A DNA stretch of 64,000 nucleotides. It comes from Bidens hawaiensis (taxonomy: Eukaryota; Streptophyta; Magnoliopsida; Asterales; Asteraceae). Of this stretch, positions 11,060 to 23,802 are shown in pieces (positions within the stretch are counted from its first letter, which is position 1; each line of letters starts with the position of its first letter). The translations under genes and the position numbers were made by a program. A model generated the notes under the pieces. That model was not told where the DNA came from and made no database searches. It saw only the letters and a list, made by a program, of their open reading frames with translations. Location: positions 2,666,001 through 2,730,000 of the forward strand of contig JAIQDT010000059.1 in NCBI GenBank assembly GCA_021521415.1, in the 5' to 3' direction.

Positions 11060-12872
11060 CTATGGTAACTTCTTCTGTAAGACAACAGAACAACTAGCAC
11101 TCAATGGGATGGAAGCAACCTCAGCTAACTTCTCCTTATTCGAGAGAATATCCTTAAGGAACTTCGCATGTTTCGGCATCTGAGTCAATGCCTCAAGGAA
11201 TGGAATGTTAAGGTGAAGCTGCTTCAAAAGATCAAGGAATTTGGAATTCTGCTCCTCATCTCTATATCTTCGAAGTCTCCCGGGGTATGGCACTCTAGGT
11301 TTGTAGACTCTCGGTGGCTCGCTCGGTAACTGCTGTCTCTCGGCCTTTGTTGAACTCCCTGGGCTGCTCCTCTGATGCACCTGGGCCGGCGGAGACTCCA
11401 TCTGAATCTCCTCATCCACTTGCCCCTCTCCATCAACAACTGCAGGCTCCTCGACGACTCCCCCTCTAGACCTCTACTGAATCACGGGCTCATCTTGTGC
11501 CCCTGCACCTCTCCTAGTCGTCACATCTTTCGCGAATCCCTTCTGGTTTTGTTCGGTATTACTCGGTAGCGTACCCTGCGGCCTCTCATTCAACCGACTA
11601 GCTATCTCTCTCATCAGCCACTCAAGACTCCGAATCGACGCTCCCTGATTCCTCATGAATAACTCATGCTCGCGAAACTTCTCATGGGTCTCTTTATGAT
11701 GGGAATCCTTTCGCGTCATAAGCTGTGACAACATCTGCGTCTGTCGCGTCGTTATCTCCTCTAAAGTGGGCTTCTTCTCCCCATTGCTCGTTCCTTCACC
11801 CGCATCCTAGGACTCTGACGGTGCTGAAAACCGGACTGATTCCCGCGCCTCCAGTTGGAATTTTGATTGCCTCTCCATCCCGAATTATTAGAATTGAAAG
11901 AATTTGGATTTTGGTTTGGATTTCCTATGAAGTCTATGGCCTCCTCCTATGAACTGACTAGGCACTGAAAGGTATCATGCTCTCCTATGCATATCTCGCA
12001 CAACTTGCTCTTCGTCTGCAAGTCCTTCACAATCTTCGCCAACGCCTCGACCTGTGCCATAAGTGCGGTGTTCGCGTCCACGGAATGCATGCCTCGTCTA
12101 GCGGGTGGTCTCTGGTATCCACTCATAGCTAACCCATTAAACAAAGCGATACACTCATCCGGGTCCTTCGTCGTCAACAGATTTCCTCCCGCCGCCGTGT
12201 CAAGCATGTTCTGCGTCGCGTACGTCACTCCATTATAAAACTTCTCGACAACCACCCAATCTTGCAAGCCGTGGTTCGGGCACAACGCTAACAGATTTTT
12301 AAAATGCCCCATGCCTCGTAGAAACTCTTAGTGTCCTCCATCTGAAAAGAATGAATCTGGTTACGCAAACGAGCGGCCTTAGCCGGAGGATCGTATTTCT
12401 CAAGAAATTGGGTCTGCATGGCAGCCCAAGTAGCTATAGAGCCCCGTGGGAGGGACTCGAGCCACAGACTCGCATGATCAACGAGTGAGAATGGAAAAAC
12501 GCAGAGTTTCACGGCGTCTTCGGATACGCCGGCAAGATGGAAAGTGTCGCAAATACGCACGATGCGAGTAAGATGAGAATGCGGGTACTCATGAAGCAAC
12601 CCGTGAAACAGAGCAGAATGAGAATTGGTATTCAAAATGTTCGACGGAATCTGCCAGTTTGTAGTAACTCCAATAGCGGGTGGTGCGATGCTGGATCTCG
12701 CGCCAGCATTGGCCAGACGGGCCCGGTCTGCAACTTTCCTCCTCGGTTCGGCCATAATCCTATCCCTATCTTCGAAGTCAAGGGATGAGAGTGGACGATT
12801 GTGAAACGGGGAAACGCCTCTCACGAAACTCTCTCTTAGGCTAGGGAAATGCTTCAGTGTCAGGTGGTCCAC
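11060..12872 (-). pseudogene. Athila gag
   Basis: The minus strand carries the Athila gag core: FHGLLHEYPHSHLTRIVRIC, GVSEDAVKLCVFPFSL, LWLESLPRGSIATW and FLEKYDPPAKAARLRNQI at 12288-12872, continuing in another frame as LALCPNHGLQDWVVVEKFYN and LDTAAGGNLL at 11947-12312. A frameshift near 12300 divides it. A degenerate Cys-rich patch (CEICIGEHDTFQC) lies at about 11960-12000. The C-terminal part (11060-11734) is low-complexity and charged. Gag forms the particle that packages the RNA. Confidence 0.85.
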
Positions 12873-12985
12873 GAGATTGAGTATGTCACATACAACTATA
12901 GAAATCTATAAATGAAGCCAAACTATCCTAACAAATAAACAAAACAAAAATAATTACAAGTAGCACACAACGTAAGTCGTAACTC

Positions 12986-13005
12986 GAATCCCAGCAACGG
13001 CGCCA
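12986..13005 (-). other. Athila primer binding site
   Basis: The minus strand reads TGGCGCCGTTGCTGGGATTC six bases inside the 5' LTR. This is the characteristic Athila/Tat-type primer site, generally attributed to tRNA-Asp. Confidence 0.85.
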
Positions 13006-13011
13006 AAAACT

Positions 13012-14669
13012 TGATGTGTATCGGATGATATATCTAAAAGAATGAATGACCCTCACAACTAAGCTTTAAATTTAAAACGAAAATCCTAACCACACACAAC
13101 CGGCAAGTGTATCGGTCGCAAGTAGTATAGACCTAGGAAGTCCGAGTATCGAACACGAGGACACATATAAACGCTAGACAAGACCTAACAAAGAATAATA
13201 TTTAATTGATTTTAATTTTAGTTTTTCTTTTTTAAATTAATTTAAAACTAATTTAACTAACTTACTTAACTTAACGGAGCTAACAGGAAAACTTAACGTC
13301 ACTAACGAGGTTTTAACGAATATGGAGAAATGACTACCTAGGCAAGAATCCTATTGATAGTTCAACGGCTAACGGAATTAACTAATCACATGACACCGGG
13401 ATGTTAAAAATAGATGAATCAATTAAGGCTCACTAAAGTTCGCTAGATCACCTCTCGGTCTCACCAACTAACCCTCACGAATCTAAGAAGATTGAATTAA
13501 CCTACCGGGATAAAGATTACTAAGGTACCCTAATGACGCATCTCCTCTCGGACTCAACGACACAGAACTCGCTAAAAATTGGTTCTAGCAACTCAAGGGA
13601 TAAAGGGGTAACAATATTTAACTTGATCTAGGACACTTATCTGCACGCAAATCTAAACCGAACAAGACCAAAACTCGCTCTCGCGCAATTCTAACCTAGC
13701 CGAATTAAGAGACGAGACAAACCGACTCCCTATTACCTCTCAGTCTCAAGGAAGGTGAACCTATTGATTTTTAATAATTAATTGCATAAAATATTCCTAT
13801 GGTCGCGCTAACCAAAACGACATCAAAAACACCAAGTCTATGACCTAAACATAGAACCCTAACCGAATGACACACAATCAATCAATCAAAATCATATGCG
13901 GAATCAAAAGCAATAATTATATAAAAACAATATTTTAACACATCTAAGATCAAATTAAATAAAGTTTTTCAATAAGAATATGTCATGTAACAAGTCAAAA
14001 CCAAATAAGCCATAAAAAAAATCAATATTCATCTTAACCTAGGTAGTTCAAAAGGTTTAGCCAATAGTCATGCTCAAAACACTAGAATAAATAAGTTCAC
14101 CACCCAAATTCATAATAAAAAATAATAAAGTTTAACCAAGAAAACCGTGCTTAGATGAGTAGGTGTGAACCCGGACTTCAAATGTGATTGACTTGCGGCT
14201 ATCTCCAAGAATAATAACAATGATGGTGGTAGTTGATTCTTTGTGAATCAAACGTGACAATCCTCCTCCACCAATCCAAGACAAAAAATATAAAGTGGCT
14301 TTCAAGATAATAAAACTCTATGGCCGCTCTTAACTACAAAAGAAATAATATCTTTTTTCTTGCTACCCACTTCTGCTGATCGCACCAGGTTGGAGAGGCT
14401 CCTAGGGTTAATTTTTTTTTATATTATTGTTGTAAGGCTTGGGCTTGTTTTACATGTAATCGGGTTGGGCTTTGAGTTTGTCTTGAAATCGTATGCGTAA
14501 AAGGCCTGTAAGCTCCTCGCAAAGTCCGGTTTCTTCATTCTTTTAACCCATAACCTACAAGATAATTAAAACTATGTAAAACCTAGCTAAAACAAGTTAA
14601 ATAAAATTAAATATAATATAAAAAGATAGATAAAAGGCGCGGAAAATAAGTGTGTTTTACAACACATCA
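13012..14669 (-). repeat. Athila 5' LTR (1658 bp)
   Basis: It starts TGATGTGTATCGG at 13012 and ends ACAACACATCA at 14669. It is about twice as long as the 3' LTR; both extra blocks are also represented in the related solo LTR at 55110-56800, so the short copy is the derived one. Confidence 0.9.
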
Positions 14670-17600
14670 CAGAGGGTGAAACAGTTACGTTACAACTCAT
14701 GTCTAGTACATAAATATCATTTGATCGAGGTGATCTCATGACAACCATGTCTTCAGGAATCGTGTATCCCGGTTGAAGGATAACACATTCCTTATCTGTG
14801 AAAATTGTAGTAAACTTTTTATCACATATCCGTGATACGCTCAATAAATTATGATCCATCTTTTCACAATAATTAACTTTTTCAAACGTCACTTTCCCGT
14901 TTCAAACTAATCCCTCCTTTGTAATCATCCCACTATTGTTACCAGCAAACGACACATAACCCCCTTGAATATCTTTGATGTTATTCAGAAGATCTATGTT
15001 GCCAGTGATATGCCAAGAACATCCACTATCCAAGATCCACTTGTGACTTGACACGGATCTAGATGAACTCTGCACAACAAGGTAAAGAGATTAGTTCAAA
15101 AAGGCAGCCCAAGCCTCAGTCTTGGGCTCTCCCTTTGATACTTTTAGAGAAAAAGATAAATTAACACTAGTATTCGGTACTTATGAATAGGTGACCGGTT
15201 TCTTGTTTTTCTTCTTTAAATAACCGTCACGTATGATTCCCCAATCAATGTTCTTACAAATTGGTTGAACACGGTCAACAAATTTGTTAGATACGTTACG
15301 CGTTTCAACCCGAACTACTTTCTTCGGATTAACATTTGAATACATTATCATACACTCGTCAATGTGTTTTTCTTTCAGATTTTGATTCAATTCAGTCTTT
15401 TGTTTTGATGACAACTTGATATTATTAACCTTTGCTTTACATTTCTTGGAAACATGACCCGGTTCACCGCATTTAAAGCATAAAGGTGTATCTAAGGTCT
15501 TATGTGGTGAAACACTTGGTTTACTTTCATGAACAGGTTGAGGAACTTCTAGTTTAGATTTTTCAAAAGTTACTTTCTTAGGAACAGTAGACTTAAATCC
15601 CTTTTTATTTTGATAAAACTCTAGATTGGTAGAAATAGAAGAATTCTCCATCCAGATGATTTTACAAATTTTATGGGTTTAAATTTCTTTTCATTTGCCT
15701 TTTCTTAAACATTTTCAAGTTTTGATTTGTTAAAACGCTGTTCAAGTTTAGTAACTTTTGATGTGTCATCTCGAAAAACACTATCAATCAATTCAGGGTT
15801 TAGAAGATTCAAAGGAACTTCTTTATCTAAAAATACTTTTGACAAACCTTTTAACTTAAATATCTTCTCACTTAAAGATGCAGGTTGAGGATTGATAAAC
15901 CTCAACAACTCCTCATCAGACACTGAGGGTTTGTCTGATTTAGGTACATTAGGTGATACCTTAGGAGTTTTTAATGAATCACCTAAAGATTTTGAACCAT
16001 ACACTGCTTCTTCAAACTTTTTAGGTTCACATAAAATGTGATGGTCAACAGGTATGTTCTTGTTTTTGACAATATCATTTGGTTCAGACAACTCCTCAAT
16101 AGAACCATCCACTTCACTTTTGGTGAACACTGATTTAATTGTAATGTGAACTGGTTCTTTAGTTGTTTTAATTTGTTCAACATTTTCAAATTCTCCTGTA
16201 TGCATTTCTGGACATTGTTTTACATCGGGAATGCTAAAGTAATCTCCTTTAAAAGGAGGAGGAATCTCGACATACCCTAAACCTGTTTTCCTATTTTTCT
16301 TGTGAGAATGATTTACTTCAATGATCTCATTTAACAGAAAAGAGGAATACCGAAATTTTCCAAGTTTATTTTTAAGTTCCATAACTTCATTTTCAAGATT
16401 TGAAATGCAGGTTCGGAGTCATAGAATCTCCTTAAAATGTTGATCAACCACAATGAGCTTACATTGAGTCTCAACTTTGAGATCATGATTGCTTTCAGAC
16501 AGATTCTGAATTTTTAGAGTAGATTGTTCTAGTAATTTGGATTTCTGTCTATAGCATTCATTGATCATAAAGTGATCTTTTGTGAGAGTAGTGTTTTGAT
16601 TTAACGTTGTTTCAAGTTTAGTTAAGATCAGCACATTCAGAATACTCAATCACAACAGCCGAGGGTTCAGATACATTAACTTAAGGAGTAGGACATACCT
16701 CTTCGATTTTAGCCATACAAGCATAAGATTCAACTTGATCAAGGATTGACTTATCAGATTCTATTTGCACAGATGAACTCTGATCAGAATCAGTTTCAGA
16801 GTCAAAGGAGTCACTTTCTTCATATACATTATCACTGCTTGCATCTTCAAACTTCTCAACTGGTTCAAAAATAGCTAGGTTGGCCTGATTTCCCAACAAC
16901 CTTTGAGACTAGTCTAAACCATCATTTGCTACAAGAGCTTGAGTGTTGTTTGACTTATTATTGTCAGCTTCTAATGAACTCCTTTCACTTTGATCACTTG
17001 CCGATGAATTCTTACTTGGAGATCTCCCAGCATTGCGTGGACCTGAATACTCTTTTCTTGGTTTATCACATTCTTTGGCAAAGTGGCTAAAGTCCCCACA
17101 ATTATAACACTTGACCTTTAGTTTATCAAAACCAACTCACTTGTTAAGAGTAGGAATGTCTTTTCCGGTTCTTTGCATAAACCTTTTAACCTTTCTGACA
17201 ATCATTGCCATATTCCATTGAGATCCATCAGTTCAAGATCATCGGGATCAATCTGGTCATAGTCTTCATCGGTCAACTCACTTGTTGCAATCTTGCTACC
17301 AACCAGTTGTTCATATGAAGTTATGAATGCACACACAAAAGCAAATTGTTGTTCAGCTTCTTGAAGATTTACTTTTGGCAAAGAACTTGATGCATTGGCA
17401 GTTGACTCAAACTTAGCACCCGTTGCCATAAAGCATAAATTAGGTGAGCTATTTACATTAGAGTTCTCATTCTGTACTGGAGCGAAGAAAGCATTAATTG
17501 GAACAGAACTTGAAGAATTGTTTGCTGGCATTGCTCCCCCATAAAGTGAAGGATTCTGGGTTTGATTATCCTTCAATGAGTTTTGGCACTTCAACTCAAA

Positions 17601-18295
17601 TTCTCTTTCTTCTATTTTGTTAATAAATTGAATGGCAGTAAGCTCTGTGTTGCGAAAGAAACCGTTCTCTTTTAACACAAACAAGAAAGTAGAATATGAT
17701 GAGGGCAATGCGTTCTTTAGTGTATCAATTTTATCGGCTTCAGTTGGCTCAAGATTTACACTTGCCATTTCCACAACAAGATGACTAAAACGATTAATCA
17801 TCTCTTCTACAGTTTCATTCTTCATCAAGATAAAGTTTCTAAACTGAAACTTTACAAGAGTTTTATTAGTCTCAAGCGTATTACCCAAGCTTCTTCTTTT
17901 CAGAGTATCAAAAAGAGATGCACAAATCTTTATAGTGCTGTATTGAAGAAAGATCTTCTCAGGCAAAGCCATTGTAAGAGTCGAATAAGCTTTTGTCTCA
18001 TTCTCAAAATCTTTTAGTTCTTGTGCTTCATAATGCTTAAATTCCTTTGGAGTCTAACCCATATTGTCACTACCAACAAGAGGTGCTGTATAAACAACAT
18101 CGAGATACCGTACGCTGCTTGGATGCACCGATCCCAAATGAGCACGAAACCTCGGTTCCCACCGAGCAAAATCTAAAGTTTCAGAAGTTTAGGACAGTTG
18201 TTGTGACTACCAATCTCGTTGTCCATCGTTAGAATTTGTTGCATTAAAGCATTCTGGGATGCTAATGCATATAACGAAGCATTCTGAGAAGCCAT
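14670..18295 (-). pseudogene. Copia A2 gag, protease and start of pre-integrase
   Basis: Gag starts at ATG 18295 (MASQNA). Its core lies at 17202-17972 (VKFQFRNFILMKNETVEEMI, ADKIDTLKNALPSSY). The first CCHC is at 17068-17109 (CYNCGDFSHFAKEC). A long second domain follows: an acidic segment (16681-16899), a helical segment (16419-16649) and GLGYVEIPPPFKGDYFSIPD near 16230-16290. The second CCHC is at 15439-15480 (CFKCGEPGHVSKKC). The protease active site WILDSGCSWHITG is at 15002-15040 and the pre-integrase (HNLLSVSRICD) at about 14820-14860. It is broken by frameshifts near 17990-18060 and stops near 15655, 15700, 16400 and 16680. Athila cuts it at 14669. Confidence 0.85.
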
Positions 18296-19111
18296 GAGCT
18301 TGCAAGTTCTGAAATTCAGGGACCAAACTTGTCAAATTTTACAACTTTTGATTGCTATTCAAATGAATCAGACCAATAACAAATATGGAGTTTGATGATT
18401 AACGAATGAGTTGATATTTGTTATCAATTCAAACGATTGTGAGATAACGAATGTGAAGATTGTGAAAGAGTAGCGAATGAGATTTTAATGAATGACGTTT
18501 AAATAACGAATGTGGTTTAAACGAATATGGCTTAGCGAATGTGGTTTGAGTAACGAATGTGGTTTCAGCGAAAGTGAAGGATTAACGAAGGAGCAGTTAT
18601 GGATTAGCGAATGAGCAGTTAAGGATTAGCGAATGAGTAGTTAACGGTTAATGAATCAGTCTTCATCCTTTAACGAATTAGTACTCATATCTTCAAACAT
18701 TCAAAAATCCAAAACTCAGTCCAAACTTGTACGAAATCCCTATACTCTATATCAATCGACTCGTAAACACAATTCCGAACTTGATTACACTCATCCGCAT
18801 TCACAAACCACATCAGAAACTATCAATTTTCCATTACATTAAACACAAGTCCGTAACCTTCAATCTCCTTCAATCAAACCTCAATTCCACTCAATTCAAA
18901 CTTAATTCAAGCTAAAACCTCAGTTATCTAGCTTCAATTACTTTAATCTCAATCTAAATCAACTAGAACAGTCCAATTTCTAGAATACATGAACCCCAGT
19001 TTTTATCGGAAAAATTAAAACTCGAATAAGATCAATTCATCATGAAACTAAGCCAATACATGATGAATTATACACGTTAAACAATGAGCAACATCGAAGA
19101 TCAGATCACTT
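18296..19111 (-). other. A2 untranslated leader with ACGAATG word array
   Basis: Between the primer site and gag, 18370-18660 holds a dense series of (T)AACGAATG or AGCGAATG words spaced about 12-30 bases, all in the same orientation. The remainder (18660-19110) is AT-rich without a recognisable feature. The same array is in the A1 leader (20160-20400). Confidence 0.7.
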
Positions 19112-19123
19112 GCTCTGATACCA
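19112..19123 (-). other. A2 primer binding site
   Basis: The minus strand reads TGGTATCAGAGC, the standard plant initiator-Met primer site, two bases from the LTR end. Confidence 0.9.
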
Positions 19124-19125
19124 CT

Positions 19126-19604
19126 TGAAAGAGCCGGTAAAGATCTAAATCTTGTGATGACATCGATGAATTCGTTGTGTATGTATACGATTAAGCTTGA
19201 TTACTTTAACTGTGTGTAGTGTGTGTTGAGAGTGAATTCGGGCAGAGTAACGAGATGGTAAGAGGAATAATCAGAATTGTTTTTTTTATGAATATCTTAC
19301 AGGGTATTTATAGGGGATGACCACATTCGTTAAGTTAACACTTAACGAATGTGTCATTCGTTACTTTAAACCATACGAATGTGCTACTCATTCGTTGTAC
19401 ATTTAACCCTAACGAATCACCCTCATTCGTTAAACAAGGTTAAGGAATGAGCTTACATTTAATACGAATGTGTTACATTCGTTACGAAGTAACGAATGTA
19501 ACTTACAATAGAGCGAATGTTCTTACATTTACATTAAAGCCCTACAATATAAGATAATTATATTAATATCGTAATAAAGGCCGAGAGGCACAAAACATGT
19601 ATCA
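19126..19604 (-). repeat. A2 5' LTR (479 bp)
   Basis: It starts TGAAAGAGCC and ends ACATGTATCA on the plus strand and matches the A1 LTR at 23803-24294. A minus-strand TATA box CTATAAATA (about 19304-19315) is the likely promoter. The upstream U3 part holds many CATTCGTTA/TAACGAATG words in both orientations. Confidence 0.9.
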
Positions 19605-20087
19605 ACAATTTTTCAACAAAGTAAAATTCCGAAACTGAAATTTTACTAGAGTCTTCTTACTCTCGAGGGTATTTCCCAAGCTTATTGTCTTCAATGTTGC
19701 AAACAAAGATGCACAATTCTAGATAGTGCTATACTGGTGAAAGATTTGCTCAGGAAAAGCCATCGTGAGAGTAGAATACGCTTTAGTCTCAGTCTCATAG
19801 TCTTTAATCTCCTGGGCTTCATAATGCTTATGATCCTTTGGAGTCCAACCAAGTGTATCACTACCAACAAGAGGTGTTGTGTATACATCATCAAGAAAAC
19901 GAACACTGTTTGGATGTACCGAACCCAAATGTGCATGAAACCTCGGTTCCCACTGAGCAAACTCAGACAGCTTCAGGAGTTTCAGACACTTATTATGAGT
20001 ACCAATTTCGTTGTCCAATGAGAGCATCTGTTTCATTAACGCATTCTGGGATGCTAATGCATAATACGTGGCATTTTGAGAAGCCAT
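19605..20087 (-). pseudogene. Copia A1 gag N-terminus, interrupted
   Basis: This is the start of gag (MASQNATYYALASQNA from ATG 20087), closely similar to A2 gag. It runs through FAQWEPRFHAHLGSVHPNSV, GWTPKDHKHYEAQE and MAFPEQIFHQYSTI, then a stop at about 19719. The homologous reading can be followed in another frame to 19605, where the A2 LTR begins. The remainder of A1 gag-pol would lie beyond A2, outside the window. Confidence 0.85.
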
Positions 20088-20583
20088 GAGATGACAAGTT
20101 TGAAAAATCAAGGGACCAAACTTGTCAAATTAAAACTTATAGTTACTATTCAAACGAAGTTACTATTCAAACGAGTGAGAAGAGAGTAACGAATGGTGAC
20201 TGATTGCAAATGGTAAGAGTAACGAATGTGAAATGTATAACGAATGGTAGGAAGTCTTAGCGAATGAGAAATGGAACGAATGTGATAACGAATGTGGTTG
20301 AAGAATGGCGAATGGATGGTTAGCAAATAGTGATTGAGATAATAAATGTGAGGAAGAATGTAAGGTTAACGAAAGATCAGTTTGTGGTTTAACGAATTAG
20401 TCTTCAACAGGTTAATGAATCAGTCTTCATATCTTCAAACATACAAATCTTAGTCCATACTGGTCCGAAATCAATAAAACCTATATCAATCTGCTCGTAA
20501 CTCAATTCCGGACCTTATTACACTAGTCCGCAATAAAAAACAACTACTAATACTCTCAATTAAACCAGTTCGTAAATCGTTGT
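20088..20583 (-). other. A1 leader segment with ACGAATG array
   Basis: Non-coding leader with many ACGAATG/GCGAATG words between 20160 and 20400, homologous to 18370-18660. The final bases, 20579-20583 (GTTGT), are the left target duplication of the solo LTR. Confidence 0.7.
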
Positions 20584-23528
20584 TGTAACACCCCGTAACC
20601 ACAGCGGAAACGTACACGGGATGCAACAGACACATCTGATATCAACAGCATTGTTTATAAAGAAAACACCACTACATTAATTTAAACGTATTACATTGTT
20701 CTGAGTTTCATAACCATCTAAGCGTTATCACATAAGTGTTACCGATAGTACATTAACATATTTAATGCAAAATATAGATCTCTAGACTTCCACAAAATAG
20801 CACACAGCATCGAACACATATCACTCATTCCAATTTGAGTGTACCTAGAAAGCATGTAAAGAAAACGGGTCAACTACGAATAGTTGGTGAGTTTCACTAA
20901 TTTAAATAAACAATGATAAATCATTATAAAAATCATAAATAAGCGATGTAATTATACTGAGTTCACAAGTGAAAACTCTGTTAACCCCGAAACACATCAA
21001 ATTACCCCTGGGGACACTGTTAACCCAGAAACATATCTAATATCCTCTGGGGACACTGTTAACCCAGAAACATATTTAATAACCTCTGGGGGCACTGTTA
21101 ACCCAGAACATTTCCAATATCCTCTGGGGACACTGTTAACCCAGAAATACATTTAATAACCTCTGGGGACACTGTTAACCCAGAACACTGTTTCGGGCCT
21201 TACAATATTAGCAACTCAGTTAATTACCATCTTAATACATTACCGTATGATTTCCGTACAATAAACATTATATAAATACATTCGTTTCCATGCGATTAGC
21301 ATGTACTTAAACACTTTGATAAAAACATGCTTTCCGCCCCGGGAAAATATTTAAAACAGTTCAGTAAAAAGGGGCTCGTGAAAACTCACCTTCTTGTGAG
21401 CAAGATGTACTACGGTGCACGGCTACTGGTACAGATCTGTAATACGATCCCCCAAATTGTTACTACACAATTTCTATCAATATAACTTAAATTCGTGTTA
21501 ACCGGTACGTCTGGGGACACTGCTAACCCAGTACCGTACACGATCCGGGGACAATGTTAACCCCGAAATACTTTTCAGGACTTAGATTGTGATATCACTT
21601 AGAGTTCTTTAGTCAAAACTACCGTTAGTTTGTTTTCTCGTTTTGCGTGCCTAGCACGGTTAACCGTCTTTATGTTTTCAAAAATGAGTTTGGTCACATA
21701 CGACCCGAAAATAGTTGTTATTTATATTTTAATTAGAGTGGTGAAATTAGAGCTCGGTTAGACACCCCGTTTGGCCGCGGGGCCCGTTTCCGCCTTTAAT
21801 ACACCGGAAACGGTTAAGTCGGGTAAAATTACCCAAATCATCCGAATTATTTTCGGATGATTTATTTTTACTTGATTAACTTAGTTTCATAAAAATCATC
21901 CATTTTTAAGGTTTTCAAACACCAGTCAGCTCGCTTAGGCGAACTTCGCCGGTTTACTCGTTTTAAGCTTTAAAAGTTTGTTTTTAAGTTCCATTTAGCA
22001 CAAATAAATATCCGTTTAGTCTCAGACCTTGAAATTTTGTACAAACCATATTTTGACAGTAAGGAATTTTATAAAATTTTTCCAGAATTAATTTTTATAT
22101 CTAAAATTTATTTAACCATTTTTAAACGTCATTTAAACACCAAATATGACGAAAATACCAAACGACCTTCGAAAAATCCCAAATTTTTCTGGGATGACCC
22201 CTGTCACCCACATAGTTCCCTGTAATTTTTCCAGAACCAAAAACTTATTTTCATGCCATTTTTACCAAAACCGAGCTAGAAATCCCTAGAACTCGTTTTA
22301 CCGAAAAGCCTACTTAGACTTCTCCAATGAACCTGAAATTTTGTGTGTGACTTTTATATGTTATTAAAAGCTTATCTTAAATTTTCCAGAATTTTTCATG
22401 ATGTTTAGCTATTTTTCACCATTTTGGCCAAAACCGAGCATTAAATTCACCAAATATTCATCCTTTATCCAAAAATTACCAAATATTCACAGATCTCATA
22501 TTTTCATGTGTAGATCATCTCTGTGAAATTTCGTGACCCAACTCTAGGTCTATCACAATCTGTCCAAATTATCTAAATCATACGAAAACCGAACTATCTT
22601 GTGTTTTCTAGCGTTAGATCGCAAAGATCTTGGTTTCTAGCCTTTGCTAGCCACTAGATACAACACTTACAAGCACAAAAACACCACACCAAGCAAGTTA
22701 TACCCACAATCAAGCCATTTCTTTCATGGTTTCGATTAAAACATCCAAACAAAGATTTTGACCGTAAAAATTCGTTTTTGACTCTTTTAACTACTTTCTT
22801 GGACCAAGATCCTTTGTATAACTTGTATACATCACTTGATCCTCCAAGAATCGGTTTCATCTCGGGTTTTCTCCCATTTTTCAGTTGAAACCTCATTTCC
22901 TTGTAAATGAACCAAGAAAAGAAGATAAACACGATCACAACTCGGTTTTTACCTTGTGTTCTTGCTTTAAAACTTGGGTTTTGGATGGATGTTGAAGAGT
23001 GTTGAGAGGATTTGGAGAGTAATATTGGAGAAAAAAGAAAAAGTGAATGTGTATGTGTGTAGCATGGACCGATTGGTCCATGTTATGTTAGTGGGGGGGC
23101 CCACATCTCCAACCATAGCCACACATTCGGATTGTGTAATCCGGATAATGTTGTGGATAATCTGGTTCAGCTCGTTTTTTCGTTAAACGTTTAATTCCGC
23201 TCAAAACGTGGCCAAAACGGTCGTTTTTCGGCTTAAAAATGAAATTTATATAAAACTGATTTAAAAACTTTAAAAACTTAAACCATGACGTTTATTGACT
23301 CAACACATCATATATTTCGTATATAATGTAATCCCCGATTCGTTCGGGTTTCAATAACCGTTCATAGGTTAATCGTAATTCCAATACTATCTGTATATTC
23401 GAGTATAATTCGTACGGTGAATCTTATATACTCGTATAAACACATTATAATTCATATATTCAGTATTGAATAACACGTAAATAGTATATTCCGGCTAGGG
23501 TATACCTGAATTTGCCGAAATCGTTACA
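20584..23528 (-). repeat. Solo Gypsy LTR (2945 bp) with perfect TSD
   Basis: It starts TGTAACACCCC at 20584 and ends ATCGTTACA at 23528, flanked on both sides by GTTGT (20579-20583 and 23529-23533). The TGTAACACCCC end is the reverse of the GGGGTGTTACA terminus common in plant Gypsy LTRs, so the LTR is taken as minus-oriented. No internal region, primer site or polypurine tract is present, so it is the product of LTR-LTR recombination. Open frames inside (22654-22938, 22974-23186) show no known domain. Confidence 0.95.
20980..21195. repeat. Tandem subrepeat in solo LTR
   Basis: About five copies of a roughly 39-bp unit built around GGGGACACTGTTAACCCAGA, with degenerate outliers near 21499 and 21545. 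Confidence 0.85.
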
Positions 23529-23787
23529 GTTGTTTACCACCATTAACACTCATGCAAATTCTATCAATACACTTCTCAATTTAACTCGCTGAGAACTCAA
23601 ACCTCCATAATCAGTCTCAATTTCCTTAAGAACAAAACCAATTACACTTATATCTGTCTAATTACTGTTATTGAGAAACCACTGTTTCACTGGAACATCA
23701 ATTCATATCGATTCATAGCTGAATTGACTCAATACTTGAGGTATTAACACAATTAAACTACGAAATACCACGAATATCATATCAGTT
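23529..23787 (-). other. A1 leader segment next to primer site
   Basis: This continues the leader from 20583 after removal of the solo LTR. It holds nothing else recognisable. Confidence 0.6.
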
Positions 23788-23800
23788 GGCTCTGATACCA
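23788..23800 (-). other. A1 primer binding site
   Basis: The minus strand reads TGGTATCAGAGCC beside the LTR end, the initiator-Met-type primer site. Confidence 0.9.
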
Positions 23801-23802
23801 CT

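Larger units (their letters stand above)
4957..14669 (-). mobile_element. Athila-type Ty3/Gypsy element, complete but defective
   Basis: Both LTRs begin TGATGTG and end ACACATCA (4957-5793 and 13012-14669). The primer site TGGCGCCGTTGC on the minus strand (12986-13005) and the polypurine tract AAGTGTGGGGATGTT beside the 3' LTR (about 5794-5810) are typical of Athila. Flanks are CCGAG (4952-4956) and CAGAG (14670-14674), a 5-bp target duplication with one difference. Inside are gag, protease, RT, RNase H and integrase, all on the minus strand and all with stops. The host is Copia A2, whose frame continues on both sides. Confidence 0.95.
4324..19604 (-). mobile_element. Ty1/Copia element A2 (interrupted by Athila and B1)
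   Basis: Reading on the minus strand: 5' LTR 19126-19604, primer site 19112-19123, repeat-rich leader, gag from ATG 18295, two zinc knuckles, protease, pre-integrase to 14670, then (after the Athila insertion 4957-14669) pre-integrase and integrase 4956-4324. The 3' part lies beyond B1, outside the window. The long gag with a second domain ending in a second CCHC resembles the SIRE-like side of Copia; lineage is not certain. It sits inside the gag of A1, a relative of the same family. Confidence 0.9.

Noticed and set aside
20980..21195. CRISPR-like array
   Set aside because: Repeats are contiguous or nearly so with homologous spacers, in a plant LTR; an ordinary tandem subrepeat.
22654..22938. 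94-aa minus-strand frame in the solo LTR, a possible captured gene
   Set aside because: No domain, lies inside an LTR bounded by a TSD, and composition matches the LTR.
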